From NCBI RefSeq assembly GCF_029892095.1, contig NZ_JARZAE010000004.1:3906001-3970000 (forward strand): a stretch of 64,000 nucleotides of DNA. Reading direction: 5' to 3'. Each line of letters opens with the position of its first letter. Within the stretch, counting starts at the first letter, position 1. The notes below the pieces were generated by a model. That model saw only the letters and a program-made list of their open reading frames with translations. It made no database searches and had not been told where the DNA came from. The translations under genes were made by a program, and so were the position numbers. This stretch comes from Kitasatospora sp. MAP12-44. Lineage in GTDB: Bacteria > Actinomycetota > Actinomycetes > Streptomycetales > Streptomycetaceae. Shown here piece by piece: positions 43,024 to 51,899 of this stretch.

Positions 43024-43887
43024 TCAGATGTGCTGCGTGAACGAGGTCGCCAGACCCACCACCACCGGCACGATGCCGATCAGGACGAATGCCGGCAGAA
43101 AGCACAACCCCAAGGGAGCGGTGGCCAGTACGCCGGCTTTGCGGACCCGAGCACGCGCCGCACGGACCGCCGCCGCCCGCTGGTCGACAGCCAGACCGAT
43201 GAGCGGAGCAGCCGGTGGGGTACCACTGACGCTGGTCCTGACAAGGCAGCGCGCCAGCGGTGCGAGGGTCCGGCAGTCCTCTCCAAGCCGCCCCCAGCAG
43301 ACGACCGGCGGTGCACCGAGCAGGAGTTCGGCCGAAACCGCAGACAATCGCTCGCCCATCGGCCCACCCACTGCCCGCGCAACCACGGCCGTCGCCTGAG
43401 CCGGAACCGCCGACGAGCTCAGGCAGGCGGCCAGCAGCTCTGCGGTCAAAGGCAGTTGGGCCTGCAGTCGGGCCTCCTCGTGCTCCGACCGTCGAATCTC
43501 GGCGGTCCGTACCCCGGGCAACCGCAGTCGCAACACCACTCCCACCAACACGCCCGCCAGCAGACCGATCGGGCCGCCGATGACACCGGCCGTCGTCAGC
43601 CCGGCCAGCATCGGCAGGGCGACCTCCTTGCGGACGACCCACCGCTGCGGCCGCCGCGCCAGACGCCCGAACTCCCTTGCCACGTCAGGTCGACGCCTCC
43701 CACCTGTCGGCTCCGCACCCTGCCAGTCGCCCTCCAGACGCACGGCCCGCCGACGCAGCAAGCGCTTGCGCAGCCACCACTGGCCCCACACGAACGCACC
43801 GCCGACTGCCCCTGCCGCGGCTGCGAACACAAGGAGTTGCTCGACTGTTGAAGCTGGCACCGCATAAGGGACGACAGTTGCACTCAC
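43024..43887 (-). CDS. TadC-like type II secretion F domain protein
   Basis: The 287-residue inner-membrane platform protein of the Tad pilus starts at GTG 43887, overlapping the TadB stop (GTGA). It has membrane helices at the N-terminus, the middle (LAGLTTAGVIGGPIGLLAGVLVG) and the C-terminus (CFLPAFVLIGIVPVVVGLA), with a T2SSF helical bundle between them (LPLTAELLAACLSSSAVPAQA). Confidence 0.85.
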   Translation of the reverse strand: MSATVVPYAVPASTVEQLLVFAAAAGAVGGAFVWGQWWLRKRLLRRRAVRLEGDWQGAEPTGGRRRPDVAREFGRLARRPQRWVVRKEVALPMLAGLTTAGVIGGPIGLLAGVLVGVVLRLRLPGVRTAEIRRSEHEEARLQAQLPLTAELLAACLSSSAVPAQATAVVARAVGGPMGERLSAVSAELLLGAPPVVCWGRLGEDCRTLAPLARCLVRTSVSGTPPAAPLIGLAVDQRAAAVRAARARVRKAGVLATAPLGLCFLPAFVLIGIVPVVVGLATSFTQHI

Positions 43888-44927
43888 CTCGACACCTCTC
43901 TCCTCGGTGCGCCGGCCCGATACGGACGACGGACGCTCGGCTGTCGCGAGCCCCGATCCGCTGCCGTTCGATCGGCATCGCGCACAGGCATTCCATGTGC
44001 GCCGATGCCTGCAAGATGCCGGGCCTGCTGGACGATCCACTCCGTCCAGAGCAGGCCGGCCACCTCCAACAGCACACCCGCGCCCAAGCACCCCAGCCCC
44101 ACCGGTGTATGCAGCAGCACCCACAACGGCTGCGCTCCCAGCGCGCTGCCAAGGACCAGCCCAAGGACCGGCAGAGCGGCCAGTAGCGCCGCGGTCGTCC
44201 GGGGACCCGCCAGCTCACTGCGGATCTCCTCCGCCAACGCCCGCTCCGCCCTGAGTCCCTCCGTCAGTTGGTCGAGACCGGTGGCCAGGCTGCTACCGCT
44301 GTCCGCAGTGACCTGCCAGCACGCCCCGAGCGCTGCTGCCCCACTGCCGCCGGGGAGTTCTGCCAACCAACGGAAGGCCGCCGGAACATCAGCCCCGTAC
44401 CGCCCCGCGGCCAGCCGGACGACGGCCTCCGGCCCGAGTCGATCGAGCATGCCTCCTGCCGACCGGCTGCGACTGGCGACCGCATCCAGCGCCTGCTCCG
44501 GGGTGGCACCGCAGCGCAACTCGCCCGCCAGCGCGGTACAGAGTTCGGTGATCGCCAGCGCCCTGCCCTGCGCCTCGTGCGCCGTTCGCCACCGAGCTCG
44601 TTGCCGGTGGAGCGGCACGACCAGAACCGCTGCGGCCAACGGCGGGACCGGCGAACTCAGCAGCTGCCCCAGGAGCAAGCCGACAGGTACCAACTGGAGC
44701 TCCGCGACAAGCCAGCGCGGCCGCCCGATCTTCGGCGGGTCAAGCAGCCAGCGCAGCGTCCGGGACCCCCCGTCGGCTTCCATGTCGCCGACTACGGCAC
44801 CTGACGCAACCAGGACCCTGCGCGAGCGCCGCCTCGCCAGCACCCGGCGGTTCAGCACCGCCCATGCCCACAGCGCCACCATCGAGAGCGGCAAGGCCGA
44901 CACCGCCTGCGCGTCGTGTGCGCTCAT
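43884..44927 (-). CDS. TadB-like type II secretion F domain protein
   Basis: The 347-residue partner platform protein starts at the ATG of MSAHDAQAV, overlapping the TadA stop (ATGA). The T2SSF domain (ITELCTALAGELRCGATPEQAL at about 131-152) is framed by hydrophobic helices near residues 8-24, 70-110 and 265-310. It works with TadA and TadC in pilus extension. Confidence 0.86.
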   Translation of the reverse strand: MSAHDAQAVSALPLSMVALWAWAVLNRRVLARRRSRRVLVASGAVVGDMEADGGSRTLRWLLDPPKIGRPRWLVAELQLVPVGLLLGQLLSSPVPPLAAAVLVVPLHRQRARWRTAHEAQGRALAITELCTALAGELRCGATPEQALDAVASRSRSAGGMLDRLGPEAVVRLAAGRYGADVPAAFRWLAELPGGSGAAALGACWQVTADSGSSLATGLDQLTEGLRAERALAEEIRSELAGPRTTAALLAALPVLGLVLGSALGAQPLWVLLHTPVGLGCLGAGVLLEVAGLLWTEWIVQQARHLAGIGAHGMPVRDADRTAADRGSRQPSVRRPYRAGAPRREVSR

Positions 44928-46261
44928 CGGACTGCCCTGGTCATCACGACACCCCGCTCGGTGCAGAGCCGCTCCAGGCGCTGCCAACCATCGCCACGGG
45001 AGACCGTGCCGTCCTGGGCGAAGGCCACAGCAGGAACGGTGACCGCAAGCCCGGCTCGGTCGCCGACCAGCGTGTGCACCTCCGCCACCCGCCGCCGGCC
45101 CGTCGCCGGGTCGCGCACCAGATGGATCACCACATCGATAGCCGCTCGCAGCTGGCTGTGCAGAGCGAGCCGCTCAAGGCCCGCCATGGCCCCCAACGCC
45201 TCCAACCGGACCGGCACATCGGCCGCCGAGTTGGCGTGCACCGTGCTGCAGCCGCCCTCATGGCCCGTGTTGAGCGCGGCAAGCAGCTCGCAAATCTCCA
45301 CGCCCCGGACCTCACCGACGACGATGCGGTCGGGCCGCATCCGCAGGGCCTGTCGGACCAGGTCGCGCAGGGTGAGTTCGCCCAGCCCCTCCTGGTTGGG
45401 CGGCCGACTCTGCAGCCGTACCACGTGCGGGTGGGCGGGCCGCAGTTCCGCCGAGTCCTCGGCGATGACGATCCGTTCACCCGCCCCGGCCAGCCCGAGC
45501 AGGGCAGCCAGCAACGTTGTCTTGCCCGTCCCGGTCCCACCCGTGATCAGCAGGGAGAGTCGGGCACGCACGATGGCACGCAGAAGCTCCGCACCTGTCG
45601 CGGGCAGGGCGTCGGCCGCCACCAGCTCGTCCAGGGTGAACGGCCTCGACCTGCAGACGCGCAGCGAGATGTGGGTGCAGCCGGTCGCGATCGGCGGCAA
45701 CACGGCATGCAGTCGCGTCCCGTCGGGCAGCCTGGCATCGACCCAGGGCCTGGCATCGTCGAGCCGGCGACCCGCGGCGGTGGCCAACCGGTGAGCGAGA
45801 TGACGGACCGCCTCGACGTCCGGGAAGCTGATCCCGCTCTCCCGGGACAACCCGCCGCCGCGGTCGACCCACACCTCGCTCGGGCCGTTGACCAGCACAT
45901 CCGTCACGTCCGGCGCGGAGAGCAGGTGATCGAGCGGACCCGCGCCGACCAGCTCGGAGCGCAGGGTGCGCACGGTGTGCAGCACGTCGTCGCCACCCAA
46001 CGGCGGCCGTGCGGCTCGCAAGGCCGCGGCAACCGAACTGCTGGTCGGCGTGACACCGGCCTCGGCCAGCCGCAGCCGCACGGCATCGATCAGGGCCGCC
46101 GCCTGCTCGCGGTCCGACCCTCGCCCGGGGCCAACCCCGGCGACGGGACCCGACCGCCGGCGCAGCGGCGCGGCGGGGCGCGGCCTGGCCCGGCTGGGAC
46201 GCGCCTGCCAGGGGATGTGACGCTCCGAGGGGTGCCGGGTGAAGTTCATCCTGTTACTCAT
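44924..46261 (-). CDS. tadA: TadA/CpaF-family secretion ATPase
   Basis: The 445-residue ATPase has Walker A GGTGTGKTT near residues 234-242, the Asp box VIAEDSAELR, RPPNQEG, Walker B RPDRIVVGEVRGVE and the His box STVHANS. An N-terminal helical domain (ELVGAGPLDHLLSAPDVTDVLVNGP) is typical of CpaF. It energises Flp/Tad pilus assembly. The ATG overlaps the ssd stop. Confidence 0.93.
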   Translation of the reverse strand: MSNRMNFTRHPSERHIPWQARPSRARPRPAAPLRRRSGPVAGVGPGRGSDREQAAALIDAVRLRLAEAGVTPTSSSVAAALRAARPPLGGDDVLHTVRTLRSELVGAGPLDHLLSAPDVTDVLVNGPSEVWVDRGGGLSRESGISFPDVEAVRHLAHRLATAAGRRLDDARPWVDARLPDGTRLHAVLPPIATGCTHISLRVCRSRPFTLDELVAADALPATGAELLRAIVRARLSLLITGGTGTGKTTLLAALLGLAGAGERIVIAEDSAELRPAHPHVVRLQSRPPNQEGLGELTLRDLVRQALRMRPDRIVVGEVRGVEICELLAALNTGHEGGCSTVHANSAADVPVRLEALGAMAGLERLALHSQLRAAIDVVIHLVRDPATGRRRVAEVHTLVGDRAGLAVTVPAVAFAQDGTVSRGDGWQRLERLCTERGVVMTRAVR

Positions 46262-47379
46262 GAGGGGGTTCCTCCTTCAAGGACGGTGGGCGGCAGGACT
46301 TCCTCGAGGTAGGCAGTGCAGAATCGGGCGAGCGGGCCTCGCGGGCGCAGGCCCGGCGGCGTGCCGCGCTCGACGTCGACCGTCAGGCCCGACTCGTGCG
46401 GGAGCTCGCCGGCCAGCGGCAGCCCCAGGCCTTGGGCGATCTCCTGGCTGTCGAGCCCCAGTGGCCCCGGCAGCCGGATCACCGCACGCAGATCGCTCAG
46501 GCGCATCCGGACCGCGGCCGCAACCCGGCCCGCCGCGGCCATCGCCCGCAGCTCGGCCGGGACCACGAGCAGCCCGGTGTCGGTCTGCTCCAGGGCCTGC
46601 GAAGCAGCCGGGTCAAGGTGTCTGGGCAGGTCGAGCACCACCAGGCCGCCTCGACGCCGGGCAGCGGCCAGCACACTTCGCATGGCCTCGGGCGGGATCA
46701 GCAGCGAATCGCTGCGGTCCCAGGAGAGCGCGGTGAGGCTGTGCAACGTCGGCAGGGCCTTGGCCAGCTCGGCGCCACTCACCCGGCCGCGGGATCCCAC
46801 AAGGTCGGGCCAGCGCAACCCGGCCGCCGCCTCGCCCCCGAGCAGGATGTCGAGCCCGCCGCCCAGCGGATCCCCGTCGATCAGCATGGTGCGGTGCCCG
46901 GCACGGGCCCCGGTGACAGCCAGAGCACAGGCGAGCGTCGAGGCCCCGGCTCCACCTCGCCCGCCCAGCACGGCCACGGTCAGCGCGGGGACGCCGACGC
47001 CCTCCACCGCGTCGGCGATCCGATCGAGCAGCCAGGCCTGCGAGTCGGGGAGGAACAGCACCTGTTCGGCGCCGAGTTGGACGCCTCTGACCCAGACCTC
47101 GCAGTCGTCGAGATCCAGGCCCAGCAGCAGGACGCCGGCGCGCCGGGCGAGCCCGGTGCAGCGCTCGGACAGGTCGTCGCCGACCAGCACGAGCGGAGCG
47201 TTCTCCCACAGGTGGCGAGGCGGCGGCGCGCCGGAGAGCAGCTGCGGCTCCGTCCCGGCCGCCGCGCAGAGACGGAGGAGGTGCTCGGCCAACGCCTCGT
47301 CCTCAGTGAGGATGAGCGGCCCGCAGGGCTCAGAGTCCTCGGGCGTACGGTCGTACTGGTCGGTGATCGGTGTCGGCAT
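46258..47379 (-). CDS. ssd: Septum-site-determining / CpaE-like ATPase Ssd
   Basis: The 373-residue protein has an N-terminal receiver-like domain without the acceptor Asp motif and a C-terminal MinD/ParA-fold ATPase. The deviant Walker A is GGRGGAGAST near residue 140, followed by LIDGDPLGGGLD and VVLDLPRHLD. Mycobacterial Ssd of this type inhibits septation. At the head of the tad operon it probably positions pilus assembly, as CpaE does. It is the first gene of a seven-gene coupled minus-strand unit. Confidence 0.85.
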   Translation of the reverse strand: MPTPITDQYDRTPEDSEPCGPLILTEDEALAEHLLRLCAAAGTEPQLLSGAPPPRHLWENAPLVLVGDDLSERCTGLARRAGVLLLGLDLDDCEVWVRGVQLGAEQVLFLPDSQAWLLDRIADAVEGVGVPALTVAVLGGRGGAGASTLACALAVTGARAGHRTMLIDGDPLGGGLDILLGGEAAAGLRWPDLVGSRGRVSGAELAKALPTLHSLTALSWDRSDSLLIPPEAMRSVLAAARRRGGLVVLDLPRHLDPAASQALEQTDTGLLVVPAELRAMAAAGRVAAAVRMRLSDLRAVIRLPGPLGLDSQEIAQGLGLPLAGELPHESGLTVDVERGTPPGLRPRGPLARFCTAYLEEVLPPTVLEGGTPS

Positions 47380-47997
47380 GACTGCCTCCCCGGAGCGGGA
47401 TGCTCGCTGACGGGCCGTTGGCCGCGCACGGCATCGCCGCTGGAGGCGGCAGAGCGGGAGCGGGTCGGTCGGCTCAGCGATGAGGATGGGATTCGCTGGC
47501 CCTCACAGTGCCGCCGCTTCCGGAACCCGTCAGCCCCCCTTTGAAAACCTGTGGATAACCCCCGGGGTGTGGACTATCAGATCCACCCGTTAGGACCCGT
47601 TTCACTCGCGCGAGACGGTCTTGGCCATCAATTTGACAGCCCCTGGGGTGTGCCGATGACACTGAGCAATCGACTACTCAGAGTGACCGACAAGTGCGAC
47701 AGAGGTGCCCCGATGCGCAGGTCCACAGACGTGCCCCCAGCCCCCTGACCACCGCAACCGCCGGCCGCTGAGCCTTGAAAAATGGCCCCGGACATGCGAC
47801 GACCCCCGCCGGGGGGGGAGAGCGGGGGTCGTCTATCCACGGTCCGACTCGGGGGGGAGGAGCCGGACCGGGTTAGCACGGTCGCGAACGATCCGTGACT
47901 TCCATGGTGTACCCGAGCGGCCAGAAACACAAACCCACACACCCCCTAGTCCACCGAATGGCGGCCCCTCTGGGACGGGCCTCTATCCTCGGTTCCT
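47380..47997. other. 618-bp divergent region: DnaA-box-like sites and two hairpins
   Basis: The region lies between ssd (left-reading) and the HAD gene (right-reading). No gene is supported. TGTGGATAA at 47550-47558 is a perfect DnaA box on the minus strand (TTATCCACA). TGTGGACTA at 47568-47576 is one base off the Streptomyces consensus TTGTCCACA. Two GC hairpins follow: 47798-47833 (12-bp stem) and 47841-47869 (10-bp stem, 9 matched). Confidence 0.55.
47798..47833. terminator. GC-rich hairpin upstream of the HAD gene
   Basis: GACGACCCCCGC (47798-47809) pairs exactly with GCGGGGGTCGTC (47822-47833) around a G-rich 12-base loop. With the second hairpin 8 bases on it could terminate or attenuate a transcript entering the HAD gene. 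Which transcript it belongs to is unclear. Confidence 0.6.
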
Positions 47998-48981
47998 GTG
48001 GACACCAGCGAGAACGCCGACATCGCCGACGATGGCGACAGCTCCGGATCGGACGCCGCCCCGCAGGCCGCAGCAGCCGTCGATGTGAGCACCCCGCAAC
48101 CGCCCGAGCAGGGCGTCGCCGCGCCCGCCGCCGACACCGACCCGGCGGACCGGCTGCTCGGCCCGCGCCCGTTCGTCGGACCGGCCCGCACGGCGGCTTT
48201 CTTCGACCTCGACAAGACGATTATCGCCAAATCGAGTGCCCTGGCCTTCAGTCGGCCCTTCTACCAGGGCGGTCTGATCAACCGTCGGGCCGTACTCAAG
48301 AGCGCCTACGCCCAGTTCGTCTTCCTGGTCGGCGGCGCGGACCACGACCAGATGGAGAAGATGCGGCAGTACCTCTCCGCCCTGACCCGCGGCTGGAACG
48401 TCCAGCAGGTGCGCGAGATCGTCGCCGAGACCCTGCACGGGCTGATCGATCCGCTGATCTATGAGGAGGCGGCCTCGCTGATCGAGCAGCACCACGCCGC
48501 CGGACGCGACGTGGTGATCGTCAGCAGCTCGGGGTCCGAGGTGGTCGAGCCCATCGGTGCGATGCTCGGCGCCGATCGGGTGATCGCCACCCGCCTGAAG
48601 ATCGAGGACGGGTGCTACACCGGCGAGATCGAGTATTACGCGTACGCCGAGAACAAGGCGGCCGCGATCCGCGACCTGGCCCTGCGGGAGGGCTACGACC
48701 TCGCCGAGTGCTATGCCTACAGCGACTCCATCACCGATCTGCCGCTGCTCGAAGCGGTCGGCAGGCCCTCGGCGGTCAACCCCGACCGCAGCCTGCGCAA
48801 GGAGGCGGCCGCCCGCGACTGGCCGGTGCTGGTCTTCGACCGGCCGATCGAACTGCACCGCAGACTGCCCGAGTTCAAGGCTCCCAGTCGAACGGTCGTG
48901 GCCGCCGTCGCGATCAGCACAGCAGCCGTGACAGCCGGTCTGGTCTGGCAGCTGGCCAAGCGCCGACAGCCAGCCGACTGA
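47998..48981 (+). CDS. HAD-IB family hydrolase
   Basis: The 327-residue protein starts at GTG 47998. HAD motif I is FFDLDKTI with both aspartates (near residues 66-73), motif II is VIVSSSGSE, and motif III/IV is AYSDSITDLPLLEAVG. The C-terminus has a single hydrophobic helix (VAAVAISTAAVTAGLVWQL), so it may be tail-anchored. The first ~55 residues are acidic and disordered. Related Streptomyces genes are linked to differentiation; the substrate is probably a phosphomonoester such as a phosphoserine or lipid phosphate. Confidence 0.9.
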   Translation: MDTSENADIADDGDSSGSDAAPQAAAAVDVSTPQPPEQGVAAPAADTDPADRLLGPRPFVGPARTAAFFDLDKTIIAKSSALAFSRPFYQGGLINRRAVLKSAYAQFVFLVGGADHDQMEKMRQYLSALTRGWNVQQVREIVAETLHGLIDPLIYEEAASLIEQHHAAGRDVVIVSSSGSEVVEPIGAMLGADRVIATRLKIEDGCYTGEIEYYAYAENKAAAIRDLALREGYDLAECYAYSDSITDLPLLEAVGRPSAVNPDRSLRKEAAARDWPVLVFDRPIELHRRLPEFKAPSRTVVAAVAISTAAVTAGLVWQLAKRRQPAD

Positions 48982-49381
48982 CTCGCGCCGGCGCCACCGA
49001 CCGGGCCGGCGTCGGCAGCATCGCGAATCGGACAAAAGGTAAAGAATTCGCCCTTCGAGTTCCTTTTCACCTCAATCCGAGATACAAAGGACTCACGGCC
49101 CGCGAGACCCGGAAGGACCCGAAGAGGTCAGACCGACACCGCAGTTCAGGCCCACGGACCGCGTACAGCTTCTGAGCACCCACGTGCAGCCGACCCGCCA
49201 ATCGGGCCGCCGCACCAGGCGAACGGGCAGGATCCCCGCCTGATGGGCACATCCGGTGCACGCATGGTCACCCGGAACGCTGTACCAGCGGCGACATCAG
49301 CAGTCAGGGTGTCGCCGCAACTCTGTAGTCGGCCCAACTCTGTGGTCGCCCCAACTCTGTGCCGGAGAGCCACCTGACGGC
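48982..49381. other. 400-bp gap with A/T-richer middle and 17-bp tandem repeat
   Basis: No gene is supported. The part around 49030-49100 is unusually A/T-rich for this genome. Its right end holds the 17-bp tandem repeat (49311-49361), annotated separately. Confidence 0.5.
49311..49361. repeat. 17-bp tandem repeat, three units
   Basis: GTCGCCGCAACTCTGTA, GTCGGCCCAACTCTGTG and GTCGCCCCAACTCTGTG lie head to tail, 20 bp beyond the stop of the Fic-fold gene on the opposite strand. Confidence 0.85.
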
Positions 49382-50296
49382 TCAGACCATCCCGCGCTGC
49401 ATCGCCTCGCACACCGCGGTGCTCTCTCGAACGCCGAGCCGCAACGCCATGCCGCAATGCGCGATCCAGCGGGCAAGGCCCTCCGGAGTGCCGGTCAGAT
49501 ATCCGGACAACGCCTGCCGGTAAGCGGCTGTTCCGAGTTCGACCAGCCCGACCTCGGCCGGGCAGATCGCCTTCGGGTCCAGCCCCTCGGCGATCAGCAC
49601 GATCCGCTGCGCGGCCCGGGCGACCAGACCGTTGTGCGTCCCGAAGGGGCGCAGGGCGAGCAGTTCCCCGTGCACCACCGCGGCCTTCACCAGGGTCGGC
49701 GCGCCACCGGACGCCGACGACGGGCGGGCCGCCAGCAGCTGGGCGAGCTGGTCCAGTCGTGCGGCGACCTCGTCGGAGGACGGAGCGGCGGGCAGCGACG
49801 CCTCGCTCGTCGGCAGGGCGGCAGCGAGTGCCCCGATGGTCGGCGCGCCAGCAACACCCTCGGCGGCGCTCAGCTCCAGCGGGAACAGCTCCTCCACGGG
49901 TTCGCCGGCCTGCCGCGGCCGTCCCGCCGCAGGACTTGCGTCGCCGGCCGCCAGCAGGTGCAGGCGCGCGAGAACCTGCAGCGGGGACGTCCGCCACACG
50001 CTCAGCAGCTGCCCGGCCTCGGCGGAGATCCGCAGCGCGCCGCCGACCGCCCGATCCTCCCGGCCGGCGCTGAAGTCGCTGCGCCGACGGACCTCCTCCA
50101 GCGGCCAGTCCGCACCGTCCAGCGCGGCGGACGCCCGTGCGCCGCGCAGGGCGGCCTCCGACGTGACCTCAGCCGCGCGGCGGCGCATCACCCGGTGGCC
50201 GTACAGCCGGTCGATGGCCTTACGGACCTCGGCGACGGACTCGGGAACCCCGGGGAGCTCAGCCAGCGGGGCAAGCGGATCTGTTCCAGTGCTCAC
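49382..50296 (-). CDS. Fic-fold protein with degenerate active site
   Basis: The 304-residue protein starts at GTG 50296. The N-terminal ARASAALDG resembles the S/T-x3-E/D-G alpha-inhibitory helix region of Fic proteins. The Fic-loop equivalent is AAVVHGELLALRPFGTHNGLVARAA at about 207-231: the family HPF-x-D/E-GN-G-R is here RPFGTHNG-x3-R, so the catalytic His is Arg and the Gly-Asn core is altered. AMPylation therefore looks impossible. It is sometimes annotated as an oxidoreductase by database carry-over. The 3' neighbourhood holds the 17-bp repeat. Confidence 0.75.
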   Translation of the reverse strand: MSTGTDPLAPLAELPGVPESVAEVRKAIDRLYGHRVMRRRAAEVTSEAALRGARASAALDGADWPLEEVRRRSDFSAGREDRAVGGALRISAEAGQLLSVWRTSPLQVLARLHLLAAGDASPAAGRPRQAGEPVEELFPLELSAAEGVAGAPTIGALAAALPTSEASLPAAPSSDEVAARLDQLAQLLAARPSSASGGAPTLVKAAVVHGELLALRPFGTHNGLVARAAQRIVLIAEGLDPKAICPAEVGLVELGTAAYRQALSGYLTGTPEGLARWIAHCGMALRLGVRESTAVCEAMQRGMV

Positions 50297-50496
50297 CTAC
50301 CCGAGAGTAACGACTCCCCGGCCACGCTCTGCACAGCAACCCCGCCATCACCCATTCGAGCCAATCGTTGCTTCCCTCGGGCGCGGCGCTCTAAACCCTC
50401 GCTAGCATGACCGCTATCCGTGACGATAACGGTTGCCAACAAGTTGGGGTCGACGCTCAACCAGGGCGATCGGCGGAGCGAAAGCCGGGAATCCAG

Positions 50497-51501
50497 ATGA
50501 AGATCGCCTTCGTCGGCAAGGGCGGCAGTGGCAAGACCACACTGTCGGCACTGTTCATCCGCCACCTAGCCGCCGAAGGACTCCCCGTCATCGCGGTGGA
50601 CGCCGATATCAACCAACATCTCGGCCCAACGCTGGGATTGACAGATGATCAGGCCGCTACCCTCCCGTCACTCGGCGCCCAGCTTCCGGAGATCAAGGAG
50701 TATCTGCGCGGAAGCAATCCCCGGATCGACTCGGCCGAGGCCATGATCAAGACCACGCCGCCCGGGCGTGGTTCGCGTCTGCTGAGGATCGTGGAGGAGA
50801 ACCCGATCTACGCGTCCTGCGCGCGCCCGGTCGCCCTGGACGAGGGGTCGGTGCGACTGCTGGTCACGGGCGCCTTCGCCGAGCAGGACCTCGGCGTCGC
50901 CTGCTACCACTCCAAGGTCGGCGCCGTCGAGCTGCTGCTCAACCACCTGATCGACGGCCAGGACGAGTACCTGGTCACTGATATGACCGCCGGCTCGGAC
51001 TCCTTCGCCTCCGGCCTCTTCACTCGGTTCGACCTGACCTTCCTGGTCGCCGAGCCGACCCGCAAAGGGGTCTCGGTCTACCGCCAGTACAAGGAGTACG
51101 CCCGGGACTTCGGGGTCGCCCTGCGCGTCATCGGCAACAAGGTGGAGGGCCCCGACGACCTCGCCTTCCTGCGGGCCGAGGTGGGCGACGACCTGCTGAC
51201 CACCTTCGGCCGCTCGGAGTGGGTGCGTCGCCTGGAACAGGGCTCGGAGCCGGCGCTGAGCTCGCTGGAGCCCGCCAACCGGGCGGTGCTGGCCGAGCTG
51301 AAGAGCCAGGCCGACGCCGCGTACGACGACCGGGATGCCGACCGGTACACCCGCCAGGCCGTCCACTTCCACCTGCGCAACGCCGAGAGTTGGGGCAATG
51401 CGAAGACCGGCATCGACCTGGCGACCCAGGTGGACCCGGAGTTCGTGCTCGGTCGGGAAGCCTGCGCCGCGACGCGCGACGCGGCGGGCGCGCCCGTCTG
51501 A
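50497..51501 (+). CDS. CooC/MinD-type ATPase (CO dehydrogenase maturation factor-like)
   Basis: The 334-residue P-loop protein begins MKIAFVGKGGSGKTTL, the deviant Walker A of CooC/NifH-like ATPases, then VIAVDADINQHLGPTLG. LVTDMTAGSDSFASGLF and LVAEPTRKGVSVYRQYKEYA follow, as in CooC-like proteins. Cys-x-Cys metal-binding is not evident. CooC proteins load nickel; the target here is unknown since no CODH gene is in view. ATG 50497 is chosen because the MKIAFVGKGG start is standard; the frame opens 90 bases upstream. Confidence 0.82.
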   Translation: MKIAFVGKGGSGKTTLSALFIRHLAAEGLPVIAVDADINQHLGPTLGLTDDQAATLPSLGAQLPEIKEYLRGSNPRIDSAEAMIKTTPPGRGSRLLRIVEENPIYASCARPVALDEGSVRLLVTGAFAEQDLGVACYHSKVGAVELLLNHLIDGQDEYLVTDMTAGSDSFASGLFTRFDLTFLVAEPTRKGVSVYRQYKEYARDFGVALRVIGNKVEGPDDLAFLRAEVGDDLLTTFGRSEWVRRLEQGSEPALSSLEPANRAVLAELKSQADAAYDDRDADRYTRQAVHFHLRNAESWGNAKTGIDLATQVDPEFVLGREACAATRDAAGAPV

Positions 51502-51545
51502 CCGCTCGCAGATCCGACCAGCCAGGGCCCGAACGGGCTACCGCC

Positions 51546-51601
51546 ATGCCGGACGGCCGGTGTTGCACCCAGGACCGGGTGCGGCACCGGCCGTCCGGCA
51601 T
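51546..51601 (+). terminator. Strong hairpin after the CooC-like gene
   Basis: A 25-bp stem (51546-51570 with 51577-51601) has only two G-U pairs and a 6-base loop AGGACC, 44 bases past the stop. It is one of the longest hairpins in the window and should end transcription efficiently. Confidence 0.85.
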
Positions 51602-51727
51602 GAGAGCTCTGGGCTCGCGATGGGACCCCCGCAGGTCACACCCTGTCCTGGCCTTCACTCGGAGGGGTGAATCTCAGCCAGAAGGCTCCCGCACATACTT
51701 ACGCTATGCGAAGCTTCCATTACTCGC

Positions 51728-51750
51728 GGTTTACCAAGTCTTGGTGAACC
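51728..51750. promoter_or_regulatory. Inverted repeat upstream of the SulP-carbonic anhydrase gene
   Basis: GGTTTACCA and TGGTGAACC are separated by AGTCT, with 8 of 9 positions symmetric. It lies 150 bp before the start in the A/T-rich segment, so it is a candidate operator; no regulator gene is next to it. Confidence 0.5.
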
Positions 51751-51899
51751 AGAGTTTCGATGGCACACGGGCCGCCTCCACCCGTCGGCATAACGCCCGC
51801 GCCATCCCGCCCCACCGTTGCGACCCACGACAGCCGATCCGATTCCTAGAAGCGCCACCGGACTTGACTGCGTTCGTTCCCCCGGAAAGACGGGAAGCC

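Larger units (their letters stand above)
51502..51899. other. 398-bp gap: terminator, then promoter and operator of the SulP gene
   Basis: The left part carries the very strong hairpin 51546-51601. The right part (51690-51760) is A/T-rich and contains the inverted repeat 51728-51750, a likely control region for the SulP-carbonic anhydrase gene. No coding sequence is seen. Confidence 0.6.

Noticed and set aside
47541..47600. Possible replication origin because of the DnaA boxes
   Set aside because: Only one perfect and one near-perfect box were found, without dnaA, dnaN or many clustered boxes. This is not an oriC.
49067..49261. 64-codon minus-strand frame in the 48982-49381 gap
   Set aside because: No ribosome site, odd composition and no motif; treated as non-coding.
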